The notes: a model not told the origin generated them from the sequence alone. A DNA stretch of 64,000 nt from Methylobacterium sp. AMS5 (GCF_001542815.1 NZ_CP006992.1:3849501-3913500), one strand, 5' to 3'; counted from the first letter of the stretch, positions 1-8,326 are shown. Numbers and translations are program-made.

Positions 1-390
1 CTCGCCATGCGGGTCGAGCGCCACGATCCGGAGGCCGGCCTGACACGCCTGACCGGCCCGGCCGGCCCCCTCGACCTGCCGCTGATCGACGCGCCGCAAG
101 GCCGCCGCCTCAACCTGCGGGTGCCCGCCCGCGACGTGCTGCTGGCGCTCGCCCGGCCCGAGACCCTGAGCGCCCGCAACGTCCTGCCGGGCCGTGTCGC
201 CGCCCTTCGGGAGGAGGGGACGGCCTGCCTCGTCGAGGTGACCTGCGGCGGGGCGACGCTCGCCGCCCGCCTCACCCGCGCCTCCGCCCGCGATCTGGGG
301 CTCACGGTCGGGCGCCCGGTCTTCGCCATCGTGAAGAGCGTGGCGCTCGATGCGGGCGGGGCGCCGGGGGGCGGGCGGATCGAGATTTGA
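1..390 (+). CDS. modC: ModC, molybdate ABC transporter ATPase, C-terminal part
   Basis: The reading frame is open from the first base, so the gene starts to the left of the window and only about 129 C-terminal residues are visible. The visible part lacks the Walker motifs. It carries the C-terminal molybdate-binding TOBE (Mop-like) domain, seen in LNLRVPARDVLLALARPE, the SARNVLPG motif and the ending GRPVFAIVKSVALD, all typical of ModC. In the family this domain follows the nucleotide-binding domain and senses molybdate or oxyanion at the cytoplasmic face of the ModBC importer. A molybdenum-dependent oxidoreductase operon lies 42 kb downstream, so molybdate supply is relevant here. The ATPase half cannot be judged from this window. 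Confidence 0.88.
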   Translation, partial: LAMRVERHDPEAGLTRLTGPAGPLDLPLIDAPQGRRLNLRVPARDVLLALARPETLSARNVLPGRVAALREEGTACLVEVTCGGATLAARLTRASARDLGLTVGRPVFAIVKSVALDAGGAPGGGRIEI

Positions 391-498
391 GGGGAGAGCC
401 GGCGCACGGAAAACGGATGCTCGTCGCGGGTCAGCCCATCGGAACCGGACAACCCGTCGCAGCCAAGCTGAACTGAGCATCGATGACGATGCGGGCCT

Positions 499-678
499 TC
501 ACTCGGCCAGTTTCGTCTGGTTGTCGTTCAGAGCCGGAACGTAGGCTTCTGTATTGCGCTGCGCCGACTTTTCTCGCGCCGACAAAATTGCCTTGGCGAT
601 TGCCGGAGAGCGCCGATTGATCCAGGCCTCTTGACGGGCGCGCGGCTCGCGAGGCGAACGTTGTTGGCGCGACTTCAT
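499..678 (-). CDS. small basic hypothetical protein
   Basis: This is a 59-residue, arginine- and alanine-rich protein starting MKSRQQRSPREP and ending NDNQTKLAE. A longer frame extends upstream, but the ATG at 678 is preceded by a strong purine-rich ribosome site (AAGGGGGGTGAG). The longer version would run antisense through the neighbouring nucleotidyltransferase gene. No domain is recognised. The many charged residues and the lack of a hydrophobic stretch suggest a soluble, possibly nucleic-acid-binding peptide. It is divergent from the nucleotidyltransferase gene and shares its upstream region. It could be a chance ORF; the ribosome site is the main support. Confidence 0.42.
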   Translation of the reverse strand: MKSRQQRSPREPRARQEAWINRRSPAIAKAILSAREKSAQRNTEAYVPALNDNQTKLAE

Positions 679-792
679 CTCACCCCCCTTCACCATACAG
701 TCCGGTCTTCTAAGAATGCGCGCAGCGGCGGCAACGGCAATTTTTGCGACGATCGCCTCCCAGCCGCTCCGCCAAATCGCCTCGGCGATCCG

Positions 793-923
793 TGAAAGCG
801 CGCTATACGCTCGCCCATGGCCCTTGCCGACAGACCGCTCGCCCTCGGCGATCCCGAAATCCCGGACCCCGCCGCCGACCGGCTCAGCCTGTCGGTGCCC
901 GTGGCCGAGGTCGAACCCGACGA
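793..923 (+). repeat. partial, internally deleted duplicate of the pdxA 5' region
   Basis: This stretch aligns with the start of pdxA at about 1572-1795. Shared blocks are the segment before the ATG (ctatacg versus gtatacg), the coding start ATGGCC..GACAGACCGCTCGCCC, the block CTCGGCGATCCC, and the distal block coding for LSVPVAEVE. About 85 bp present in pdxA between these blocks are missing here. The copy keeps the pdxA reading frame and now forms the first ~38 codons of the nucleotidyltransferase gene. Confidence 0.85.
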
Positions 924-1569
924 CGGCAGCGATGGAGCGGTCGCCACAAGCGGAACCGCCCATCGACACAACGCCGGCGCACCGCCGGAGGACGACTGGT
1001 CGCCCTGGCATCCGGGCGAACTGGCGCGGCGGCTGGACGCGGTGGCGCGGCCCTGGTGCGTCGTCGGCGGCTGGGCCCTCGACCTGTGGCACGGGCACCA
1101 GACCCGCGACCACGAGGATCTCGAATTCACGGTGCTGCGCGACGATGTCGGGGTCTTCCGCCAAGCCCTATCGGACATGACGCTCTACACGGTGGCCGAC
1201 GGTCGCTTCGAGATCCTGCCGGAAGGCGCAGAGCCGCCGCCTCATATTCTCCAGATCTGGTGCTTCGATGCCCGCGCCGCCCGCTGGCGGGTCGATCTGA
1301 TGATCGAGCCGGGCGAGCCGGACGCCTGGGTCTGCCGGCGCTGCCCGGCCATCCGGCATCCCCGCGCGGGGATGGTGGCATCGACGCCCGAGGGCATCCC
1401 CTATCTCAGGCCGGCCGCCGTCCTGCTGTTCAAGGCCAAGCATCGGCGCGACAAGGACGAGGCCGATTTCGAGCGGGCCCTGCCGCATCTGACCCCCGCA
1501 GAACGGCGCTGGCTGCGGGAGGGTCTCGACCGCTTGCATCCCGGACATGCCTGGGCGCAGGCATTGTAG
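817..1569 (+). CDS. nucleotidyltransferase-like protein with a PdxA-derived N-terminus
   Basis: This is a 250-residue protein. From about residue 65 it matches the nucleotidyltransferase fold of the aminoglycoside-resistance/AadB-LinA type: VVGGWALDLWHG, then RDHEDLEFTVLRDD with the acidic DLE residues expected for metal binding, and a C-terminal FKAKHRRDKDEADFERALPHL segment common in this family. The usual reaction is transfer of a nucleotide to a small molecule; the substrate here is unknown and resistance should not be assumed. Residues 1-38 (MALADRPLALGDP ... LSVPVAEVE) are a scrambled copy of the PdxA N-terminus encoded 776 bp downstream. The gene seems to have borrowed the pdxA start region. 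A native start inside the gene cannot be excluded. It ends 23 bp before pdxA, so the two may be co-transcribed. Confidence 0.75.
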   Translation: MALADRPLALGDPEIPDPAADRLSLSVPVAEVEPDDGSDGAVATSGTAHRHNAGAPPEDDWSPWHPGELARRLDAVARPWCVVGGWALDLWHGHQTRDHEDLEFTVLRDDVGVFRQALSDMTLYTVADGRFEILPEGAEPPPHILQIWCFDARAARWRVDLMIEPGEPDAWVCRRCPAIRHPRAGMVASTPEGIPYLRPAAVLLFKAKHRRDKDEADFERALPHLTPAERRWLREGLDRLHPGHAWAQAL

Positions 1570-1592
1570 GCGAAACGCTGTATACGTCCCGC

Positions 1593-2642
1593 ATGGCCTC
1601 CGACGACAGACCGCTCGCCCTGACCCTCGGCGATCCCTCCGGGATCGGGCCGGAGATCGCGCTCGCCGCGTGGCGGCTGCGGGGCGAGCGGGAGGTGCCG
1701 CCGTTCCAGCTCATCGGCGATCCGGATTTTCTGGAGGCCACCGCCTACCGGCTCGGCCTGTCGGTGCCGGTGGCCGAGGTCGAGTCCGACGATGCCTGCG
1801 AGGTGTTTCCCCGCGCCCTGCCGGTGCTACCGCTGCCGAGCGGGGCCAAGGTGATCGCCACCCCCGGCGCGCCGGATTCGGCCAATGCCGGCGCGATCGT
1901 CGAGTCGATCACCGCCGCCGTCGATCTGGTGCGCTCCGGCGCGGCCTCGGCCGTGGTGACCAACCCCATCGCCAAGTTCGTGCTGACGCGGGTCGGCTTC
2001 GCCCATCCCGGCCATACCGAGTTTTTGGCCGCACTCGCCGCCAAGGAGGGGCGCGAGCCGCCGCTGCCGGTGATGATGATCTGGAGCGACGCCCTCGCCG
2101 TGGTGCCGGTGACGATCCACGTCGCCCTGCGCCGCGTGCCGGACTTGCTGACGCAAGATCTGGTCGAGCGCACCGCGCGCATCGTCCACGCCGACCTGCG
2201 CGCCCGCTTCGGCCTCGAACGGCCCCGCCTCGTCCTGTCGGGCCTCAACCCGCATGCGGGTGAATCCGGCACCATCGGCACCGAGGACCGCGACGTGCTG
2301 GCCCCCGCCGTCGCGGCTTTACGCAGCGAGGGCATCGACATCCGCGGGCCGCTGCCGGCCGACACCCTGTTCCACGAACGCGCGCGGGCGACCTACGACG
2401 TGGCCCTCACCCCCACCCACGATCAGGCGCTGATCCCGGTCAAGACGCTGGCCTTCGACGAGGGCGTGAACGTGACGCTGGGGCTGCCCTTCGTGCGCAC
2501 CTCGCCCGACCACGGCACCGCCTTCGACATCGCCGGCAAAGGGATCGCCAAGCCGGACAGCCTGATCGCCGCCCTGCGGCTGGCGCATCGCCTCGCGCAC
2601 CGCCCGGCGGACACCGTCCTGCTCTTCCCCGTCCGCGCCTGA
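1593..2642 (+). CDS. pdxA: 4-hydroxythreonine-4-phosphate dehydrogenase PdxA
   Basis: This is a 349-residue protein of the usual family length. PdxA is the cytosolic NAD-dependent enzyme that oxidises 4-phosphohydroxy-L-threonine in the DXP-dependent pyridoxal phosphate pathway. Seen in the sequence are [12 protein letters not shown] at the N-terminus, the zinc-site region [27 protein letters not shown], and a C-terminal [12 protein letters not shown] followed by [15 protein letters not shown]. The start is the ATG at 1593; a much longer upstream frame exists but overlaps the nucleotidyltransferase gene. It lies 8 bp upstream of rsmA, the pairing found in many proteobacteria, where both follow lptD-surA. 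Here that upstream block is elsewhere (12.9-17.8 kb, opposite strand). Confidence 0.96.
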   Translation: MASDDRPLALTLGDPSGIGPEIALAAWRLRGEREVPPFQLIGDPDFLEATAYRLGLSVPVAEVESDDACEVFPRALPVLPLPSGAKVIATPGAPDSANAGAIVESITAAVDLVRSGAASAVVTNPIAKFVLTRVGFAHPGHTEFLAALAAKEGREPPLPVMMIWSDALAVVPVTIHVALRRVPDLLTQDLVERTARIVHADLRARFGLERPRLVLSGLNPHAGESGTIGTEDRDVLAPAVAALRSEGIDIRGPLPADTLFHERARATYDVALTPTHDQALIPVKTLAFDEGVNVTLGLPFVRTSPDHGTAFDIAGKGIAKPDSLIAALRLAHRLAHRPADTVLLFPVRA

Positions 2643-2650
2643 AGCGATCG

Positions 2651-3541
2651 ATGAGCACCGAAGCGTTGAGCACCGACGGCCTGCCGCCCCTGCGCGAGGT
2701 CGTGCGGCGGCACGGGCTGGAGCCGAAGAAGGCCCTCGGCCAGAATTTTTTGTTCGACCTCAACCTGACGGGCCGCATCGCCCGCTCGGCAGGCGCGCTC
2801 GAGGGCGTGACGGTGGTGGAGGTCGGCCCCGGCCCCGGCGGGCTGACGCGGGCGCTGCTGGCGGCGGGCGCCAAGCGCGTGGTGGCGATCGAGCGCGACC
2901 CCCGCGCGCTGCCGGCTTTGGCCGAGATCGCCGCGCATTACCCCGGCCGGCTCGACGTGATCGATGCCGACGCCGTCGGCTTCGACCCGCGCCCGCTGGT
3001 CGGCGACGGGCCGGTGCGGATCGTGGCCAACCTCCCCTACAACGTCGCCACCGTGCTGCTCACCGGCTGGCTCGGCGCCGACACGCGGGATGACGTCTGG
3101 CCGCCTTGGTGGGACTCGGCGACGCTGATGTTCCAGCGCGAGGTCGCCGAGCGCATCGTCGCCGACGAGTCGGACCGGGCCAATTACGGCCGGCTCGGCG
3201 TGCTCTGCGGCTGGCGCACACAGGCGACCATCCTGTTCGACGTGGCCCCCTCCGCCTTCGTGCCGCCGCCAAAAGTCACCTCCAGCGTCGTCCACCTGCG
3301 CCCGCGCCCCGAGCCGCTGCGCTGCCGGATCGCCGACCTGGAGCGGATCACCCGCGCCGCCTTCGGCCAGCGCCGCAAGATGCTGCGCCAGAGCCTGAAG
3401 GCCGCCACCCCCGACCCCCTCCGCCTGCTCGCCGCCGCCGGGCTGCCGGAGACGGCGCGGGCGGAGGAGATCCCGGTCGCGGGGTTCGTGGCGCTGGCGC
3501 GGGCGCTGGAGGCGGGGGAAGCGTGTGAAAGCGCCCGGTAA
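2651..3541 (+). CDS. rsmA: 16S rRNA dimethyladenosine transferase RsmA (KsgA)
   Basis: This is a 296-residue enzyme that dimethylates two adjacent adenines (A1518/A1519, E. coli numbering) in the 3' hairpin of 16S rRNA during small-subunit maturation, using S-adenosylmethionine. Visible motifs are [11 protein letters not shown] near the N-terminus, the SAM-binding [15 protein letters not shown], the catalytic NLPY at residues 127-130, and the C-terminal [14 protein letters not shown] typical of KsgA. The gene follows pdxA by 8 bp, which fits co-transcription and probably translational coupling. A hairpin overlapping the stop codon and followed by a T-run may end the transcript. Confidence 0.97.
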   Translation: MSTEALSTDGLPPLREVVRRHGLEPKKALGQNFLFDLNLTGRIARSAGALEGVTVVEVGPGPGGLTRALLAAGAKRVVAIERDPRALPALAEIAAHYPGRLDVIDADAVGFDPRPLVGDGPVRIVANLPYNVATVLLTGWLGADTRDDVWPPWWDSATLMFQREVAERIVADESDRANYGRLGVLCGWRTQATILFDVAPSAFVPPPKVTSSVVHLRPRPEPLRCRIADLERITRAAFGQRRKMLRQSLKAATPDPLRLLAAAGLPETARAEEIPVAGFVALARALEAGEACESAR

Positions 3542-3572
3542 CCGAGCTTCCGGGGCCGGGCGACGTCTTTTT
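3532..3572 (+). terminator. possible terminator after rsmA
   Basis: CGCCCGG at 3532-3538 pairs with CCGGGCG at 3556-3562. Five bases later comes a T-run (CTTTTTA). The 5' arm lies inside the last codons of rsmA. The stem is short and the T-run is offset, so this is only a moderate call. Confidence 0.4.
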
Positions 3573-3887
3573 ATAGTGTTGGCGACCATTCTCTGACATG
3601 GCCGCCCGTCACGAACTTTGTTCTGGCCGCCGGCCATGTCCGCGGCTGCCGATGGGCTCGTCTTTCATCAGGGCCCGATCATGGGCCGGTCCTCGTGCCG
3701 AAACACGGATGGAAGCCAGGAGCCCCGCGGGTGCGAAACCATCAATGTGATGCATGCCCCTCGATCGCGTCTTAACGCGACCGGAAGTGCAAACTTCCGA
3801 CCCGAAGCGGAACATGTGTTCGCCCCCTCTACAATTCTTTGATGTAAACACACTGAATATTAAGATCGAGGGCGCACTTAGGCCACC
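3573..3887. other. intergenic region, lower GC, no supported gene
   Basis: About 315 bp separate rsmA from the first hypothetical gene of the lower-GC patch. Only short overlapping frames on both strands occur, without ribosome sites. The right half (from about 3790) becomes AT-rich (ACAATTCTTTGATGTAAACACACTG) and probably holds the promoter of the gene at 3888; no exact -35/-10 pair can be assigned. Confidence 0.5.
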
Positions 3888-4355
3888 ATGGCGGAGCTTT
3901 CTGAAAGTGAATTCCTCAAGGTGCTCCTTGGCTGGGCGCTGATACCAGCCGTGATCTTGTTCTCATATCTTTATCTCGGCATCGTTCCTTCTAGAAGTGG
4001 GATTGGTTACAGGCCTTGCCAGCCGATCGTCGTATATGACGATGAGAATGTCTGTATTTCCGAAGCAATCGTTGGTCGCGCAGAGTGCGAGGCGGGCTTC
4101 TCCATATTAGCTGAACGCAGGCGTCTGAATGCTGAAGTTGAAGGTTTAGCATTTCACTTACGTCTTGCGCGGCGACCGGCTCCGAGCGCTGTTGTTGTGC
4201 AAGACCGTTCTGCGCGCCTTGATGATGGCTCGTTGATCCACTTGCGAGAAAACTGTAACTTCAAGACCATGGTCGAGAAGGGGCGGGCCGTCAAACAGTT
4301 GCGCGCGCATTTGCGCGACCACAAGTATCTTTACGCCCACCGTGGTCAGCGCTGA
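3888..4355 (+). CDS. hypothetical protein with one N-terminal membrane segment
   Basis: This is a 155-residue protein of unrecognised family. Residues 11-31 (VLLGWALIPAVILFSYLYLGI) form one clear transmembrane helix. The rest is a soluble, charged domain with three cysteines near residues 43-66 and a C-terminal KYLYAHRGQR tail. The topology suggests a membrane-anchored protein. Base composition is clearly less GC-rich than the flanking core genes and codon use is relaxed, which points to an accessory, probably transferred, gene. It is the first of several orphan genes between 3.9 and 6.9 kb. No function is proposed. Confidence 0.6.
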   Translation: MAELSESEFLKVLLGWALIPAVILFSYLYLGIVPSRSGIGYRPCQPIVVYDDENVCISEAIVGRAECEAGFSILAERRRLNAEVEGLAFHLRLARRPAPSAVVVQDRSARLDDGSLIHLRENCNFKTMVEKGRAVKQLRAHLRDHKYLYAHRGQR

Positions 4356-4437
4356 TTACCACAGTGACTTGCCCCGCTGATCTCGCCCTCTACAATCGAT
4401 ATGTGGCGGCTATCGCCCGCGAGGCCCGTTCAGCCGC

Positions 4438-4548
4438 ATGCCCGCTACCATGTTCCTCGTATTTCTCCTCCTAGGGCCGCCGATTGGCTTCGCCGCTTTC
4501 GCAATCGAGATGAATTACGCACAAATCGGATTTGAGTGCGCAATTTAA
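4438..4548 (+). CDS. possible 36-residue membrane peptide
   Basis: A short ATG frame encodes MPATMFLVFLLLGPPIGFAAF followed by a short polar tail ending in FECAI. The hydrophobic stretch would span a membrane once. It lies between two hypothetical genes in the same direction within the lower-GC patch. No strong ribosome site precedes it, so it may be a chance ORF. Confidence 0.28.
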   Translation: MPATMFLVFLLLGPPIGFAAFAIEMNYAQIGFECAI

Positions 4549-4594
4549 CTCGACGTCGTGATCTTTGGCCCAAGATGCGCATCAGGAGATACGC

Positions 4595-5023
4595 GTGAAT
4601 AGTGCTGCAAAGAAAATTATCATACTCACTGGTGCCATGGTCGGTCTTGCAAGCGGGACATCGTGGGTGAGGCCCCCGCAACCTGTGACGGCCGGACAGC
4701 CTCACGTAATAGGCGTCGCCCCTACGGCATTCATTGAGACGAAGATTAGTGGCGAGCGCATCTCGCATCCAATGATCCATGCCAAGATACGAGTGCCGGA
4801 GCAGTCGGATTTAGCTGTCTTGGCAATGTTCGCAAACCAGTTCTTCCATTCACGAGTACAAGGCGAGGCCGAGGCGTCTTCGAAAAATATGGTCTGGATC
4901 ACATTTTATTTCGCAGACAAACCCGAGAAACTTGACGGCAAAGTAAGGACGTATCGGGAGATTTTTGTTCGTGAGGCGTCGGCTTGGTATCGTCTCTACC
5001 AGGGCGGCAAACAACTCCTCTAA
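4595..5023 (+). CDS. hypothetical secreted or anchored protein
   Basis: This is a 142-residue protein of no recognised family. The GTG start at 4595 is preferred over an upstream in-frame codon because AGGAG sits 6 bases before it. The N-terminus NSAAKKIIILTGAMVGLASG has a lysine pair followed by a hydrophobic core, as in a Sec signal peptide or anchor. The remaining domain contains ISHPMIHAKIRVPEQSD and a tyrosine/tryptophan-rich end (REASAWYRLYQGGKQLL). GC content is below that of the core genes. It may act with the membrane protein at 3888, but nothing links them beyond proximity and direction. Confidence 0.6.
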   Translation: MNSAAKKIIILTGAMVGLASGTSWVRPPQPVTAGQPHVIGVAPTAFIETKISGERISHPMIHAKIRVPEQSDLAVLAMFANQFFHSRVQGEAEASSKNMVWITFYFADKPEKLDGKVRTYREIFVREASAWYRLYQGGKQLL

Positions 5024-5193
5024 GTCGGCTTCCTGCCCTTCGCAGACCCTCAGAAGGTCCGCTTCGCGTCAGTTTGATGAGCGGCACCCACGGCCGGGGT
5101 GGGTGGATTTCGGTCGGTCTGCTTACGAGCGAAAAAGCATTGAAGCGGAAGTAGCTGCGCCGCACGCTCCTGAATCATAGTAGATCTTCTGGT

Positions 5194-5745
5194 TTAGCTG
5201 CGCACTGCAGCAAACAACTTGCAGGCCCTTGGCTCTGACGAGATGTTGGGGTGCGTGGCGAAGCGGCGAACGGCTCCCTCGAACTGCATCCCGGCCTGGG
5301 TCATAACCAGGGCCGATGCCTCGTTCGCCTCGTCGCAGTAGCCCCAGACGCGCCAGATTGCGGTTTGATCGAGCAACCAACCTGTCACGCTGGTTATAAT
5401 TTCGCTGCTGTAGCCATTGCCCCAATGCCTTCGAGCGAGCCCGAAGCCGAGCGATACACCATGGTCTCCATCAGACAGGTTGAGCAAGCCTATGGGGTTA
5501 TCGTGTGCCCGTAGGACGATGGCAAGAAGATAGGCGGACCCGCTCGCTGCAAGATCCTCGCCGTATCGGATCATCGCCTCCGTCTCGGCCAGCGTGTGAT
5601 GTCGCCGCCAGGGCAGATAGCGAGCCACGTCGGCATCGCTCGTGTAGGTCGCGAAGAGCGGCTCTGCATCTTCAAGCCTGAGGGCACGCAACCCAAGGCG
5701 ATCAGTTTTAAGTCCGACGGGAGGTGCGAACGGCAGCATCACCAA
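5194..5745 (-). CDS. GNAT-family N-acetyltransferase (RimJ/RimL-like)
   Basis: This 183-residue protein matches the GNAT acetyltransferases that modify ribosomal or other protein N-termini or small amines using acetyl-CoA. The N-terminus shows TDRLGLRALRLEDAEPLF, followed by the strand and helix VARYLPWRRH. The acetyl-CoA region is LGFGLARRHWGNGYSSEI, where RxxWGNGY replaces the commoner QxxGxGxG/A pyrophosphate loop but keeps its shape. The end (ALVMTQAGMQFEGAVRRF) is the usual helix and strand pair of the RimJ/RimL group. It is encoded against its neighbours in the accessory patch. The substrate cannot be predicted. Confidence 0.85.
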   Translation of the reverse strand: MVMLPFAPPVGLKTDRLGLRALRLEDAEPLFATYTSDADVARYLPWRRHHTLAETEAMIRYGEDLAASGSAYLLAIVLRAHDNPIGLLNLSDGDHGVSLGFGLARRHWGNGYSSEIITSVTGWLLDQTAIWRVWGYCDEANEASALVMTQAGMQFEGAVRRFATHPNISSEPRACKLFAAVRS

Positions 5746-5984
5746 AGCCTACATCAAGCCCCGAGACGCGACTACGTATATCCACCTCCCACACCGAGCC
5801 GAGGTCGTTGGAAGGCTGACAAACGGCAGCTTTGGAGAAGCGCCGACAGCGGCCTGGGTGGCCGGGTTGGGTCGGAGGCGGAACGTCCGTTTCAAGGCGA
5901 AGGGTCAGGGTCCGCTCGCCACCCTTTACGGACTTACCCTGTGGCACCAGAATGGCTCACCAGCACACAAACACGAAGGGTTTG

Positions 5985-6389
5985 ATGCCAACCCTTCAGA
6001 TACACGACCTGTTGCCATCAAAGGATGTCGTCGTTGATCCCCGCGCCGTACTCGCGGTGCTTGGCGAACGAGCGATCCGCGCTTCGTGGGAGGTTGCTGG
6101 GGTCGCTCGCTACAATGAAGCCGTCATGATCGCCGGGGGTGAAGCTGCGGATCGTCTCGAAGCATCGTCCGGCTCGCGGAGCCGAGTATCAGGTGCCCTG
6201 CTAAGCGAACTCGTTCATCAAACCACACAGGTCATCTGGGGCGAGTTCGCCGCCTACGAGGAGGGCGAAGAAGCGCCCTGGGTGACGGTCCGAGCGATCG
6301 ATAGTTCGTGGTGCGAGGTCGAGACCGACGACGAGGAGGGTCTGGATCATGTGCGCAGGACATTCACGGACGTGTGGGTGGCCGCCTGA
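5985..6389 (+). CDS. hypothetical acidic protein
   Basis: This is a 134-residue protein starting MPTLQIHDLLPSKDVVV, with no recognised domain. It has a soluble, mixed alpha/beta look and a strongly acidic second half (EEGEEAPWVTVRAIDSSW, then ETDDEEGLDHV). The start at 5985 follows GAAGGG by 4 bases. Earlier in-frame starts at 5953 and upstream overlap a region with no ribosome site. It converges with the gene at 6418-6867, only 28 bp away. The acidic character resembles small immunity or DNA-mimic proteins, but this is only an impression. Confidence 0.55.
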   Translation: MPTLQIHDLLPSKDVVVDPRAVLAVLGERAIRASWEVAGVARYNEAVMIAGGEAADRLEASSGSRSRVSGALLSELVHQTTQVIWGEFAAYEEGEEAPWVTVRAIDSSWCEVETDDEEGLDHVRRTFTDVWVAA

Positions 6390-6417
6390 AGGTCGGAATT
6401 TCACCCGTAGTAGGCCC

Positions 6418-6867
6418 TCATACTTCCTCGGTGATCGTTCCAGATCGAGAGCCTATCGTGATCGGTTTCGGGCCGCGCCGATCGAACAGCGACCACTCGG
6501 GGTCGCCCTCAGCCGTCATGAATGAAACGACGTGGAGATCACCGGAGAGGGACAACATGACCTCAGGCAGGCGACCGAACGTCGTCAGGTCGATGACCTC
6601 TCGACCGACGAGACGATCGAAGCTCGGCTGCCACAGCGCGTCGTCGCTCCAACTGCCGCATGCGATCGAACGAGCGTCCTCGATCCGCCAACTCCACTCG
6701 ATCATCAGGCCGATCTCGCCCTCTGGCTGACCGGGGGAGCCAACGCGGCGTGTCGTTGATGTCAGCGCGCCAAGCTCAACGAACAGCGCCGAGCCATGCC
6801 CACGCCAGACGTGTGCCACGGCCAACCCACAAGCTGCCGTGCGGAAGTGCTCGATCAAGTCGTTCAT
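6418..6867 (-). CDS. hypothetical protein, scattered proteobacterial type
   Basis: This is a 149-residue soluble protein. It contains IGLMIEWSWRIEDARSIACG, then SWSDDALWQPSFDRLVGREV and MLSLSGDLHVVSFMTAEGDP. From memory this layout occurs in small hypothetical proteins of unrelated bacteria; no function is known to me. The many beta-strand-like stretches and the conserved tryptophans suggest a compact beta-rich fold. It converges with the acidic protein gene at 5985-6389. The call as a real gene rests on codon use, length and the familiar sequence pattern. Confidence 0.65.
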   Translation of the reverse strand: MNDLIEHFRTAACGLAVAHVWRGHGSALFVELGALTSTTRRVGSPGQPEGEIGLMIEWSWRIEDARSIACGSWSDDALWQPSFDRLVGREVIDLTTFGRLPEVMLSLSGDLHVVSFMTAEGDPEWSLFDRRGPKPITIGSRSGTITEEV

Positions 6868-7068
6868 AGGGGGATCATGACCAACTCCACAGGGTCCGCC
6901 CCCCTATGCGAACCTCCCAGCAAGCGCGGTGACATATTACCCCTTGTGGGCGGACGCCCGATCTTCAGAAGGCTCCGATCGGCCCCCGTGTGACCCTCGA
7001 CGAGAACAAATCCCGGCGCCCGGCGATCCGGGGCGCTGCGGGGCCGGATCGGGCCCCTGGGGTCGCAC

Positions 7069-8196
7069 CTATCCGCGCTTCATCAGATCGTCGATCGCGC
7101 GCTCCACCTTCAGCCGCGCGCCGTAATGGATCATGTGGCCGAGGCCGGGCAGGAGCCGCAGCGTGCTTCCGGGGATCGTCGTGTGCAGCCGCACCGAGTG
7201 CTCGCCGGCCTTGACGATCGCGTCCGCATCCCCCGCCAGGATCGACACCGGCAGCGTCAGGCCGGGGTAGCGGCGCTGGAGCCCCGTGACGGCGGAATTC
7301 ATCGAGGCGGCATCCTCCGAGACGGCCCGCAACTGCGTCGCCGCCGCCGCGATCTCGATCGGGAAGCGCGCCGTGAAGCGGGCCGGCACGGGTTGAGGCC
7401 AGAACACCTGCCGGAACGATTGCCCGGTGAGCGACGCGCTCACCTTCGCCGGCACCATGGCCCGCACCGCGTCGCCGAAGCCCGGCACGGCGAGCGGTGC
7501 GATCAGGGCCGCGTCGGTGCGATGCCCCGGAAAATAGGAGCCCGACAAGAGCACGAGCCCGCGCATCGGGCGCCGCCCGTCGGCGGCGAGCGCGAGGGCG
7601 ACGATCGTGCCCCAGGAATGCCCGACCACGAGGGGACGCTCGACGGAAAGCTGTTCCAGCACCCGGTGCAGCAGCACGGCCTGCCCTTGAGCGGTCCAGA
7701 TGCGGTGGCGGGGGCGGGCCGTGTAGCCGAAGCCGGGCCGGTCGATCGCGATGACCCGGTAGCGCGCCGCCAGCCGGTCGATCAGGCCGCAGATCGCGAA
7801 ATCCTCGGCCATGGTGCCGTTGCCGTGGACGAGCACCACCGGCCTTCCGCGGCCGCGGACGATGACGTGCACGGGCAGGCCATCGACCGTCACGAACTGG
7901 CCGGGCGGCTTGCGGGCGACCTTGGCCCCTTGCTCGGCCCCTTGCTTGGCCCCTTGCGCGGTGAAGGCGGCCGCGACCGCCTTCTCGGTGTCCCGGACCG
8001 TCCGCTTCACCGATCGGACCGTGGCCTTGCGCGTCTCCCGGATCGCCTTCTCGGTCGAGCGGGTCACGGCCTTGGTGGCGGCCTTGGTGACAGATTTGGC
8101 GGCGCTCTCGAGGGAGCGCGTCATTTGCCGCGTCGTGCGGGTGAGGCTGCGGCTCGCGCGGCGCCGGCTCTGACGGGAGGGGTCGAAGGGAAACAC
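7069..8196 (-). CDS. alpha/beta-fold hydrolase with a basic helical N-terminal extension
   Basis: This is a 375-residue protein in two parts. Residues 1-98 are an unusual arginine/lysine/alanine/threonine-rich region (TKAATKAVTRSTEKA and similar) with helix-forming repeats and three GAKQGAE-type units at 81-92. Residues 99-375 are an alpha/beta hydrolase: oxyanion HGNGT at 124-128, the nucleophile elbow GHSWG with Ser194, an acid in LAGDADAIVKAG and the catalytic histidine in GLGHMIHYGA. Such enzymes hydrolyse esters, epoxides, haloalkanes or lactones; the substrate is unknown. The N-terminus resembles histone H1-like or phasin-like tails and could bind nucleic acid, polyphosphate or PHB granules. 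A copy of the 79-bp dispersed repeat lies 51 bp upstream. Confidence 0.85.
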   Translation of the reverse strand: MFPFDPSRQSRRRASRSLTRTTRQMTRSLESAAKSVTKAATKAVTRSTEKAIRETRKATVRSVKRTVRDTEKAVAAAFTAQGAKQGAEQGAKVARKPPGQFVTVDGLPVHVIVRGRGRPVVLVHGNGTMAEDFAICGLIDRLAARYRVIAIDRPGFGYTARPRHRIWTAQGQAVLLHRVLEQLSVERPLVVGHSWGTIVALALAADGRRPMRGLVLLSGSYFPGHRTDAALIAPLAVPGFGDAVRAMVPAKVSASLTGQSFRQVFWPQPVPARFTARFPIEIAAAATQLRAVSEDAASMNSAVTGLQRRYPGLTLPVSILAGDADAIVKAGEHSVRLHTTIPGSTLRLLPGLGHMIHYGARLKVERAIDDLMKRG

Positions 8197-8247
8197 GGCG
8201 CCTCGCAGGGCAACGGGCCGGCTCGGCCTCAGGGTTGGCCATCCTTA

Positions 8248-8326
8248 AGTGTTTCTCGCAAAACGCCCGCCGCGCTGTCATCGCCAGAACGAGAACGCTC
8301 AGAGACCGGGAGTTTTGCGAGGCACT
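8248..8326 (-). repeat. 79-bp dispersed hairpin repeat, copy A
   Basis: The reverse complement of this element matches 34672-34750 at more than 85 percent by eye, over the same 79-bp length; a diverged third copy lies at 51542-51617. Its ends are inverted (AGTGTTTCTCGCAAAAC and GTTTTGCGAGGCACT), so the transcript would fold into a long hairpin. It sits just upstream of the hydrolase start at 8196. Confidence 0.85.

Noticed and set aside
679..1164. N-terminal extension of the minus-strand frame 499-1164
   Set aside because: This part is antisense to the nucleotidyltransferase gene and lacks a ribosome site; only the 59-codon 3' part with a good site is kept, at low confidence.
817..1569. Antibiotic-resistance call for the nucleotidyltransferase
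   Set aside because: The fold resembles aminoglycoside nucleotidyltransferases, but the family is broad and nothing here identifies the substrate.
7925..7965. Short tandem CCCCTTG units that might suggest a repeat array
   Set aside because: They are coding repeats (Q-G-A-K/E) within the hydrolase N-terminus, not a separate element or CRISPR array.
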